Assembly (NCBI GenBank): GCA_028749105.1
Contig: JAQUQF010000153.1
Span: 1 to 5,004 of the forward strand
Reading direction: 5' to 3'
Length of the DNA: 5,004 bases
From: Acidobacteriota bacterium
Lineage (GTDB): Bacteria; Acidobacteriota; Aminicenantia; UBA2199
Part shown: positions 1 through 5,004 of the stretch, piece after piece
Numbering within the stretch: the first letter of the stretch is position 1
How the letters are laid out: each line of letters begins with the position of its first letter
Notes under the pieces: generated by a model
The model's database searches: none
Told to the model about the DNA's origin: nothing
Seen by the model: only the letters and a program-made list of their open reading frames with translations
Made by a program: the position numbers and the translations under genes

Positions 1-1
1 G

Positions 2-406
2 ATGGCGGCCATGCTCTCCAACCGCAACGCCACGGTCACCCTTTGTCACTCGCGCACCGTCGGCCTGGCCGGGATCCTGCGCGAGGCCGGACTGGTCGTC
101 GCCGCCGTGGGCAAGCCGGGATTCATCACCGCCGACATGATCATGCCCGGCGCCGTGTTGATCGACGTCGGCATCAATCACATCAGCCGCGAGGAGGATT
201 TTGACAAGTTCTGCCCGCGCTCGCAAGCCGAAGGGTTCAAGAAAAAGGGCTATGCCATCACCGGCGACATCCACTACCAGGCCTTTGCCAGGGCCGCCCA
301 CTACACCCCGGTCCCGGGCGGCGTCGGGCCGCTGACCGTGGCCATGCTGATGCACAACACCGTGGAATTGTGCAAAAGAGCGATCTCCGTAACGCCTAAT
401 GCGTAA
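2..406 (+). CDS. folD: Bifunctional methylenetetrahydrofolate dehydrogenase / methenyltetrahydrofolate cyclohydrolase FolD, C-terminal part (5' end outside window)
   Basis: FolD interconverts 5,10-methylene-, 5,10-methenyl- and 10-formyl-tetrahydrofolate in the cytoplasm using NAD(P). The 134 visible residues cover the nucleotide-binding half. They show the ATVTLCHSRT stretch (residues 10-19), the VVAAVGKPGFI strand-loop (32-42), PGAVLIDVGIN (49-59), and the FolD C-terminal signature YTPVPGGVGPLTVAMLMHNT (101-120). The family is usually about 280-300 residues, so roughly the first half, including the catalytic Lys/Tyr region, lies upstream of the window. The ATG at position 2 is therefore an internal Met, not a start. 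The segment between VGIN and the GDI motif (residues 60-87) looks longer than in E. coli FolD. The gene ends in TAA, and a 205-bp gap separates it from the next gene. Identification is firm because several family-specific motifs occur in order. Confidence 0.96.
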   Translation: MAAMLSNRNATVTLCHSRTVGLAGILREAGLVVAAVGKPGFITADMIMPGAVLIDVGINHISREEDFDKFCPRSQAEGFKKKGYAITGDIHYQAFARAAHYTPVPGGVGPLTVAMLMHNTVELCKRAISVTPNA

Positions 407-448
407 CGAGAAAAGATAATAATGAATATAGCAATGCAAATGGACGAT

Positions 449-590
449 CAAATTCCAAATCACAAAATCCAAATTCCAAATAAATTCCAAGTCCCAAATT
501 CCAATGTCCAAAACGAAGGCAGCAGCAAGTTGACTTTTCTTAGTTTGGGTCATTTGCCCATTGGAACTTGGTGCTTGAGATTTGGATTTT
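449..590. repeat. Intergenic AATTCCAA repeat cluster forming an imperfect long inverted repeat
   Basis: Four copies of AATTCCAA occur on the + strand at 451-458, 472-479, 483-490 and 497-504, and a 12-nt direct repeat sits at 449-460 and 470-481. A second arm runs in the opposite orientation. Positions 464-474 pair perfectly with 580-590 (11 bp), 494-506 pair with 559-571 at 12 of 13 positions, and 506-514 pair with 543-551 at 7 of 9. The unpaired centre is about 515-542. The AT-rich, low-complexity composition contrasts sharply with the GC-rich genes on both sides. Similar AATTCCAAA-type intergenic repeats are, from general recollection, common in some environmental bacterial genomes. No function can be assigned. 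Possible roles are an RNA hairpin, a non-autonomous mobile repeat, or a protein-binding array. Confidence 0.75.
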
Positions 591-611
591 CAGTCTCCTG
601 CGTCACGGATC

Positions 612-1268
612 ATGTCTGAGACAGTCCTGATTACCGGCGCCTCGGGCCTCCTGGGCCGGGCTCTGGTCGACCGCTTCGCGGCTGCGGACTTCCAGGTGCT
701 GGCCCACTGTCACCGGCACCCGGGAAAGGATAACGATCACGTGCAGTGGTTGGCCGGCGATTTTTCCGCGAGCAAAGGCATTGGCGATTTTTTGCGGAAA
801 AACGAAAAGACTCTCCGCCAGTGCCGCTACCTGATCAACAATTACGGCCCGATCACCCTGCGCCCCACCATCGCGGTGCAGGGCAAGGACCTGCTGGCCG
901 ATTTCCAGCAACAGGTGGTGCCGGCAGTGGACATCACCCATTTTCTGATCACCCGCGCCCCGCTGCAAATGGTGCTGACCATCGGTTTTGAATTCAGCGG
1001 CGAGATCCACGCCTACCAGAAGATACTGGGCTACGCCATGGCCAAGAACGCCCTGCTGCTGCTCACCCGTTCCTGGGCGGCCGCCTATCCCCGCGTGTGC
1101 TTCAACCTGTTCTCTCTGCCCAGCCTGGAAAAAGCCAAAGTCCTGCCCAAGCAGGCGCAAACCGTGCCGGCGGAACTCGTGGCCGACCGCATCTTCCACA
1201 TCCTGAGCCGGCGCCGCTCCGGGTTCCACTACCGTTACGCCAACCCGCCGGCGGCAAGCAAAAAATAG
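612..1268 (+). CDS. SDR-family NAD(P)-dependent oxidoreductase-like Rossmann protein, substrate unknown
   Basis: The 218-residue protein has the short-chain dehydrogenase/reductase layout. A dinucleotide-binding TGASGLLG motif (residues 8-15) follows the first strand, an acidic GDF (49-51) takes the adenine-side Asp position, an NNYGP motif (76-80) replaces the usual NNAG, and a YAMAK catalytic Tyr-x3-Lys lies at Y141/K145. The canonical Ser, expected 13 residues before the Tyr, is Phe128 here. The nearest Ser is S129, so catalysis may be altered. The protein is slightly short for a classical SDR (about 240-260). The ATG at 612 is chosen because it puts the glycine motif at the usual distance from the N-terminus. 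An in-frame TTG at 582 would add ten residues encoded partly by the repeat. No good Shine-Dalgarno precedes 612. It could be a pteridine or quinonoid reductase, since it follows folD, but that is only neighbourhood inference. Confidence 0.87.
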   Translation: MSETVLITGASGLLGRALVDRFAAADFQVLAHCHRHPGKDNDHVQWLAGDFSASKGIGDFLRKNEKTLRQCRYLINNYGPITLRPTIAVQGKDLLADFQQQVVPAVDITHFLITRAPLQMVLTIGFEFSGEIHAYQKILGYAMAKNALLLLTRSWAAAYPRVCFNLFSLPSLEKAKVLPKQAQTVPAELVADRIFHILSRRRSGFHYRYANPPAASKK

Positions 1269-1272
1269 GAGG
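1267..1272 (+). promoter_or_regulatory. Strong Shine-Dalgarno for the methionine sulfoxide reductase gene, overlapping the SDR stop codon
   Basis: AGGAGG lies 7 nt before the ATG at 1280 and overlaps the TAG stop (1266-1268) of the upstream gene. This fixes the start at 1280 rather than the longer in-frame opening upstream, and it suggests translational coupling. It is the only strong Shine-Dalgarno before a start visible in the window. The starts at 612, 1785 and 3281 lack one. Confidence 0.85.
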
Positions 1273-1279
1273 ACAGGCG

Positions 1280-1756
1280 ATGGACAAGGACAGGAAACAA
1301 TCCCGCTACCAGCGGATCCGCGAACAGCTGGCCGGGCTGCTGGGCAAGTCGCAGGACCCGGTGGCGCGCATGGCCACCGTCGCCGCCCTGCTCTACCACA
1401 AGTTCGACCACTTTTTTTTCTGCGGCTTTTACCGCCTGCTGGACGGCGACCTGGTGGTCGGGCCCTACCAGGGGCCGCTGGCCTGCCAGGTGCTGGCCCG
1501 GGGCAGGGGGGTATGCTGGGCGGCGGTCCAGCGCGGCGAGACGGTGAACGTCCCCGACGTGCGCCTGTTCCCCGGCCACATTGCCTGCGACGCACGCTCG
1601 CTGTCGGAGATCGTCGTGCCGGTGCGGGACAAGAGCGGAGCGATCGTCGCCGTGCTCGACGTGGACAGCGACAAAACGGATCAATTTGACGAAGTCGATG
1701 CCCGCCAGCTGGAAATGATCGTAGATTTGCTCGCGCGGCATGAAGATGGGACATGA
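1280..1756 (+). CDS. msrC: Free methionine-(R)-sulfoxide reductase (fRMsr, GAF-domain type)
   Basis: This enzyme reduces free methionine-R-sulfoxide to methionine in the cytoplasm, normally with thioredoxin-type reductant. It does not act on protein-bound residues. The 158-residue protein is a single GAF domain, close to the 165 residues of E. coli MsrC (YebR). All three family cysteines are present: C69 in GPLAC, C79 in GRGVC, and C103 in FPGHIACD. Their spacing (10 and 24 residues) equals that of E. coli Cys84, Cys94 and Cys118. The active-site acidic residues also align: E110 in SEIVVP, and D127/D129 in VLDVDS. The residue after C79 is Trp where Gly is common. The start is set by the AGGAGG seven bases upstream. 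The gene follows the SDR by 11 bp and precedes the MBOAT gene by 28 bp, so co-transcription is likely. The cysteine pattern makes a generic GAF sensor unlikely. Confidence 0.94.
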   Translation: MDKDRKQSRYQRIREQLAGLLGKSQDPVARMATVAALLYHKFDHFFFCGFYRLLDGDLVVGPYQGPLACQVLARGRGVCWAAVQRGETVNVPDVRLFPGHIACDARSLSEIVVPVRDKSGAIVAVLDVDSDKTDQFDEVDARQLEMIVDLLARHEDGT

Positions 1757-1784
1757 CAAGTTTTAAGCTGAAAAACCGCATCCC

Positions 1785-3269
1785 ATGATATTCAGTACAC
1801 TGGTATTTTTATTCCTGTTTTTGCCTCCCGTTCTGCTGGCATCCTTTTTATTCAAAAAAGAAGCGCAGAATGTGTTTTTGCTCCTGGCCAGCCTGTTTTT
1901 TTATGCCTGGGGCGAAGGGGCGTTGGTCCTGGTGCTCTTGGCTTCGGCGCTGCTGAATCATCTGTTCGGGCTGGCGATCCATGCCGGACGTTCGCCCGGC
2001 CGCAGAAAAACCGCCTTGGTCGCCGCCCTGGTCTTCAATCTGGGACTGCTGGCCACTTTCAAATACGCGGCCTTCTTTGCCGCCAACCTGAACCCCCTGC
2101 TGCGGGCCATCGGCTGCCCGCTTCTGAAAATCGGCCGCTGGCCCCTGCCGCTGGGCATATCGTTTTTCACCTTCATGGCCATCGCCTATCTGGTCGAAGT
2201 ATATAACCGGTCGAGCCCGGTGGAAAAGAACTTCCTGCACACCGCGCTTTTTATCACTTTTTTCCCGACCGTGCTGGCCGGTCCGATCAACCGCTATTCC
2301 AAGCTCAAGCGGCAGATGACGGAGCGGCAGACGACTCCCGAACTTCTGGCCGCCGGCATCCGCCGCTTCATCATCGGCCTGGGGAAGAAGGCGCTGCTGG
2401 CCGATACCCTGGCCAAGAGCGCCGACCAGATCTTCGCCATCCCCGTCTCCGGTCTAACCGCCGGCCTGTCCTGGCTGGGGGTTGTGTGCTATACGCTGCA
2501 GATCTATCTTGATTTTTCAGGCTATTCCGACATGGCGATCGGCCTGGGCCAGATGTTCGGCTTCCAGTTCATGGAAAACTTCAATTATCCCTACCTCTCC
2601 AGGTCCATCAAGGATTTTTGGAGCCGCTGGCACATCTCGTTGAGCACCTGGCTGCGCGATTTTCTGTTCCTGCCGCTGGCCTACGCCATTTCGCGGCGCA
2701 TTCCCGGCGATCGCCTGCTGGGCATCAAGGCCGAGTCCTGGTGCTATTACCCGGCCATGTTTTTGACCATGGTGCTGTGCGGGCTGTGGCACGGCCCCGC
2801 CTGGGCCTTTGTTCTGTGGGGCGGGTATCACGGCGCCTTTCTTATGTTGGAACGCCATGCCCTGGCCAGGCCGCTGAAGCGCCTGTGGCCCCCCCTGCAG
2901 CATGCGTACAGCTTGCTGGTTGTCTCCTGCGGCTGGGTCCTCTTCCGCGCCGCCGATCTGGGCCAGGCGGCGGGCTTCTGGCGGGCCATGTTCGGATTCG
3001 GCCGCGGCCGGGGCGGCAATCCGGCCTTCTACCTGGACAAAAAATTGCTGTTTTTCCTGGCCCTGGGCGTCCTGGCGGCAACCCCGCTGGCGGCACGGGC
3101 CGGATGCCGCTGCCAAAAATTCATTGCGGCTGCCGATGCCGCATGGCGCGCTTGGCTGGCCGCCGCGTTCCGGGTTTTTTCCACCTTGGCGCTGCTGGCC
3201 ATACTGGTGGCGAGTTCCATGGCGCTGGCCATGGCCACCTTTAACCCGTTCATCTATTTCAGGTTTTAA
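1785..3269 (+). CDS. MBOAT-family O-acyltransferase (AlgI/PatA-like), polytopic inner-membrane protein
   Basis: AlgI-like MBOAT proteins take an acetyl group from a cytoplasmic donor and pass it across the inner membrane for O-acetylation of an extracytoplasmic glycan. The 494-residue protein has about ten or more hydrophobic segments from residue 3 to the C-terminus. Family motifs occur in order: PLGISFFTFMAIAYLVEVY (122-140), YLDFSGYSDMAIGLG (241-255), NFNYPYLSRSIKDFWSRWHISLSTWLRDF (265-293), and GLWHGPAWAFVLWGGYHG (333-350). H336 is the expected catalytic His and H349 is the second conserved His. The C-terminus NPFIYFRF is also typical of the family. Length is normal for AlgI (about 470-520). 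The ATG at 1785 gives a proper first membrane segment, but no clear Shine-Dalgarno precedes it. An AlgJ-like partner starts 11 bp downstream, which supports an acetylation role. The acceptor (exopolysaccharide, peptidoglycan or lipopolysaccharide) cannot be told from this window, so no gene symbol is given. Confidence 0.93.
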   Translation: MIFSTLVFLFLFLPPVLLASFLFKKEAQNVFLLLASLFFYAWGEGALVLVLLASALLNHLFGLAIHAGRSPGRRKTALVAALVFNLGLLATFKYAAFFAANLNPLLRAIGCPLLKIGRWPLPLGISFFTFMAIAYLVEVYNRSSPVEKNFLHTALFITFFPTVLAGPINRYSKLKRQMTERQTTPELLAAGIRRFIIGLGKKALLADTLAKSADQIFAIPVSGLTAGLSWLGVVCYTLQIYLDFSGYSDMAIGLGQMFGFQFMENFNYPYLSRSIKDFWSRWHISLSTWLRDFLFLPLAYAISRRIPGDRLLGIKAESWCYYPAMFLTMVLCGLWHGPAWAFVLWGGYHGAFLMLERHALARPLKRLWPPLQHAYSLLVVSCGWVLFRAADLGQAAGFWRAMFGFGRGRGGNPAFYLDKKLLFFLALGVLAATPLAARAGCRCQKFIAAADAAWRAWLAAAFRVFSTLALLAILVASSMALAMATFNPFIYFRF

Positions 3270-3280
3270 CCCATACAAAA

Positions 3281-4471
3281 ATGCTGCGCGCCACCAATTC
3301 TTCAATCCGCCGGGTCTGGCAATTGCTGTTCAACTTTAAGAAGAACGACGGCCTGCCGCTCCTTTTTCTGCTGCTGATCTTCCTGCCCCTGGCCAACCAG
3401 GTCTTCCAGTTCGTCCAGCCGTATCCGCTCGATGAAAAAAGAAGGCTCGCCGAAAAACCGGTTTTCGATTCCCGGCATCCTTTTGCCTATGCCCAGAGTT
3501 ACGAAGACTATTACAATGATCATTTCACTTTCCGCACCCGCCTGGTCTATTGGAACAGCCTGCTCACCTACAAGGTTTTCCGCGCTTCCGCAAGGGACAA
3601 CGTGGTCATCGGCAAAAAAGACTGGCTGTTTTTGGGCAACGTCAATCCCTATACCGACGAGATCGATTATTATCGCAACCTGCGGCCATTCACGATGGAC
3701 GAGCTGCAATACTGGCGGGTCCTTTTGGAGCAAAGGCGGAATTGGCTCAAGCGGCGCGGCATCCACTATATTTTCACCATCGCTCCCAACAAGAGTACGA
3801 TTTATCCCGAATTCATGCCGAAAGCGGTCGTGAAGATCGCCTCCCGCTCCCGGCAGGATCAATTGATTGACTACCTGAAAAAAAACTCCACCCTGACCGT
3901 TCTGGATCTGCGCCCGGCCCTGCTGGCGGCAAAAAAGGATAAATTGGTCTATCACAAGACTGACTCCCACTGGAATGACCTGGGGGGCTATGTCGCCTAC
4001 AGTGAAATCATCAAAAATTTGGGGCGCTATTACGGCGTTGTTCAGCCGCGTCCCTTCGATCGCTACCAAATCACGAAAACAGGGCCGGTGAGCGGAGACC
4101 TGTCGAGCCTGCTCTCCCTGCCCGACATATTTTGGGAAAATCAATGGCAGCTGGAATCGAAGACCCCCCTGCAGGCGCGGGTGCTACCCGCTGACTATCC
4201 CGAGCAACGGAACAGGTTCGTGACAATCTCGGTTCACACCTGCGCCAGTGGCGCGCTGCCCGCGGCCCTGATGGTGCACGATTCCTTCGCCCATCAGATG
4301 AAGCAGTTTCTTTCGGAGGATTTTTCGAAAATCGTTTACGTCTGGGATTGGTCGCTGGGTTTTTACGAAAAGATCATAAAAAAGGAAAACATTAAAATCG
4401 TCATCGACGAAATGGTGGAATACAGTCTGCTGGCCCGCTTTCCCAGCAATCCCCGGAAACTGCGCCGCTAG
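3281..4471 (+). CDS. AlgJ/AlgX-like (DHHW-type) membrane-anchored SGNH acetyltransferase, partner of the MBOAT protein
   Basis: Proteins of this family receive acetyl groups via the MBOAT partner and transfer them to a glycan outside the inner membrane. The 396-residue protein starts with a short basic cytoplasmic tail and one membrane segment at about 24-44, with no evident cleavage site, so the rest is probably periplasmic. Family features follow in order: DEKRRLAEKPVF (51-62), NDHFTFRTRLV (79-89), the GKKDWLFLG turn (111-119), the TDSHWND motif (227-233) supplying D228 and H230, and MVHDSFAHQM (331-340) with S335 as probable nucleophile. Together D228, H230 and S335 match the Asp-x-His plus Ser triad of AlgJ/AlgX. 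The ATG at 3281 keeps the whole anchor but has no visible Shine-Dalgarno, so coupling to the MBOAT stop 11 bp upstream is likely. No C-terminal carbohydrate-binding module like that of AlgX is obvious. The nearest described relatives may be AlgJ, AlgX or unassigned DHHW proteins. Confidence 0.88.
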   Translation: MLRATNSSIRRVWQLLFNFKKNDGLPLLFLLLIFLPLANQVFQFVQPYPLDEKRRLAEKPVFDSRHPFAYAQSYEDYYNDHFTFRTRLVYWNSLLTYKVFRASARDNVVIGKKDWLFLGNVNPYTDEIDYYRNLRPFTMDELQYWRVLLEQRRNWLKRRGIHYIFTIAPNKSTIYPEFMPKAVVKIASRSRQDQLIDYLKKNSTLTVLDLRPALLAAKKDKLVYHKTDSHWNDLGGYVAYSEIIKNLGRYYGVVQPRPFDRYQITKTGPVSGDLSSLLSLPDIFWENQWQLESKTPLQARVLPADYPEQRNRFVTISVHTCASGALPAALMVHDSFAHQMKQFLSEDFSKIVYVWDWSLGFYEKIIKKENIKIVIDEMVEYSLLARFPSNPRKLRR

Positions 4472-4480
4472 AAACAAAGA

Positions 4481-4515
4481 GCCCTGGCGCGAGCGCGTCA
4501 CGGCAACTGTTTTTT
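4481..4515 (+). terminator. Probable Rho-independent terminator between convergent genes
   Basis: Positions 4481-4490 pair with 4495-4504 around a GAGC loop, giving a GC-rich stem of ten positions with one C·C mismatch and one G·U wobble. Five bases later a run of six T follows (4510-4515). The hairpin starts nine bases after the stop codon of the AlgJ-like gene, so it would end the + strand operon. On the opposite strand the stem is followed by a T-rich TCTTTGTTTC (complement of 4471-4480), so it may act weakly in both directions, although the wobble becomes a C·A mismatch there. The stem overlaps the stop codon of uup (4498-4500). The 5-base gap to the T-run is longer than ideal, hence moderate confidence. 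Confidence 0.5.
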
Positions 4516-5004
4516 CGCCAGTACCTGTGCTTTCTTTTCTTCCAGGGTTTCCCAGCGCTGATAGGCGGCGTGCAGCTCCTTTTCCAGTTCCTGCAGACGG
4601 GCATTGGCGGCAGCAATGGTGTCGCTGCCGCCGCGGTAAAAACCGGGGTCGGCCAGTGACAAAAGCAAGCCTTTTTTCTCCGCCTCCAGTTTCTCCAGCA
4701 GCGGCGGCAGGGCTTCCAGCTCCCGTTCTTCCTTGAAACTCATCTTGGCCGTCGCTGGCCGCGGCCTGGGGGGCGGCTTCGGGACGGGCTTCTCGGCAAC
4801 GGGGGGTGGAATAGCACCGCGCTGGTGCAGCCAATCGTCGTAGCCGCCCACGAATTCCTCGATCCTCCCCTGGCCGCTGAAGACCAGGGTGCTGGTCACC
4901 ACATTGTTCAGGAAAGCCCGGTCGTGGCTCACCAGCAGCAGCGTCCCCCTGAACTCCAGCAGCAGCTCCTCCAGCAGCTCGAGGGTCTCGATGTCGAGGT
5001 CGTT
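4498..5004 (-). CDS. uup: ABC-F family ATPase, Uup-like, C-terminal part (5' end outside window)
   Basis: ABC-F proteins are soluble twin-ATPase factors that act on the ribosome rather than in transport. Uup is also linked to genome stability and DNA structure binding. The reading frame stays open to the window edge, so the GTG at 4932 is an internal Val, not a start. The 168 visible residues begin at NDLDIETLELLEELL just after the second Walker B, continue to the H-loop LLLVSHDRAFLNNV (H27), then GGYDDW (53-58), a proline-rich linker (about 65-84), and the SFKEERELEALPPLLEKLEAE segment (89-109). The latter opens a charged coiled-coil C-terminal domain running to about residue 160. NDLDIETLELLEE and the SFKEERELEALP-type tail favour Uup over EttA, which lacks this tail. 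YheS-like or other ABC-F members remain possible. It converges on the + strand operon, with 26 bp between stop codons. Confidence 0.92.
   Translation of the reverse strand, partial: NDLDIETLELLEELLLEFRGTLLLVSHDRAFLNNVVTSTLVFSGQGRIEEFVGGYDDWLHQRGAIPPPVAEKPVPKPPPRPRPATAKMSFKEERELEALPPLLEKLEAEKKGLLLSLADPGFYRGGSDTIAAANARLQELEKELHAAYQRWETLEEKKAQVLAKKQLP

Noticed and set aside
415..420. GATAAT resembling a −10 box just after folD.
   Set aside because: No −35-like sequence occurs at the proper distance upstream. The match is probably chance in AT-rich sequence.
449..510. Possible CRISPR array, suggested by the repeated AATTCCAA units.
   Set aside because: The units are short, unequally spaced (21, 11 and 14 bases between starts) and not separated by unique spacers of uniform length, and no cas gene is present.
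530..558. A TTGACT at 530-535 that resembles a −35 box for the SDR operon.
   Set aside because: No acceptable −10 hexamer lies 15-19 bases downstream, and the site falls between the repeat arms, so a promoter call is not supported.
422..619. A 65-codon + strand open frame across the folD-SDR gap.
   Set aside because: Its translation is mostly IPN/FQ low-complexity sequence derived from the AATTCCAA repeat, it runs into the SDR start in another frame, and it has no domain or convincing ribosome binding site.
603..1781. A 392-codon − strand open frame opposite the SDR and msrC genes.
   Set aside because: It is antisense to two well-supported genes, its translation is rich in Arg, Pro and Gly without family motifs, and long antisense frames are expected at this GC content.
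2517..3305. A 262-codon − strand open frame opposite the MBOAT gene.
   Set aside because: It is antisense to conserved MBOAT motifs and its translation is Gln/Gly/Pro-rich with no recognisable domain.
3302..4144. A 280-codon − strand open frame opposite the AlgJ-like gene.
   Set aside because: The + strand carries the conserved DEKRRLAEKP and TDSHWND motifs, while the − strand translation has no recognisable motif.

Overview
The window reads as a GC-rich bacterial chromosome segment with ordinary gene density. It holds five genes on the + strand and one on the − strand, and both edge genes (folD and uup) are cut by the window. The envelope O-acetylation genes, the ABC-F protein and an intergenic AATTCCAA-type repeat fit an uncultivated Gram-negative-type bacterium. 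An Acidobacteriota/Aminicenantes-like or deltaproteobacterial-like origin is a guess from general impression. The sequence alone does not fix the taxon.

Layout. Positions 2-406 carry the C-terminal half of FolD (one-carbon folate metabolism). Positions 407-611 are non-coding and contain a repeat of AATTCCAA units facing an inverted arm, which together form an imperfect long hairpin. Positions 612-1268 encode a small SDR-type Rossmann protein of unknown substrate. It is followed after 11 bp by a free methionine-(R)-sulfoxide reductase (1280-1756), whose strong Shine-Dalgarno overlaps the SDR stop codon. After 28 bp comes an AlgI-like membrane-bound O-acyltransferase (1785-3269), and 11 bp later an AlgJ/AlgX-like membrane-anchored acetyltransferase (3281-4471). 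A hairpin with a T-run (4481-4515) lies between the last + strand gene and the convergent − strand uup gene (4498 to beyond 5004).

How the genes fit together. Genes 612-4471 are co-directional with gaps of 11-28 bp, so they may form one transcription unit. The MBOAT/AlgJ-like pair is the clearest functional module. By family knowledge, the membrane protein passes acetyl groups across the inner membrane and the anchored SGNH-like protein puts them on an extracytoplasmic glycan. No glycosyltransferase or polymer-export gene is present in the window, so the acceptor is unknown. The SDR and the methionine sulfoxide reductase look like cytoplasmic housekeeping or redox functions with no evident link to acetylation. 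I found no clearly new system. The items most worth a second look are the intergenic inverted repeat, the orphan acetylation pair, and the atypical SDR active site.
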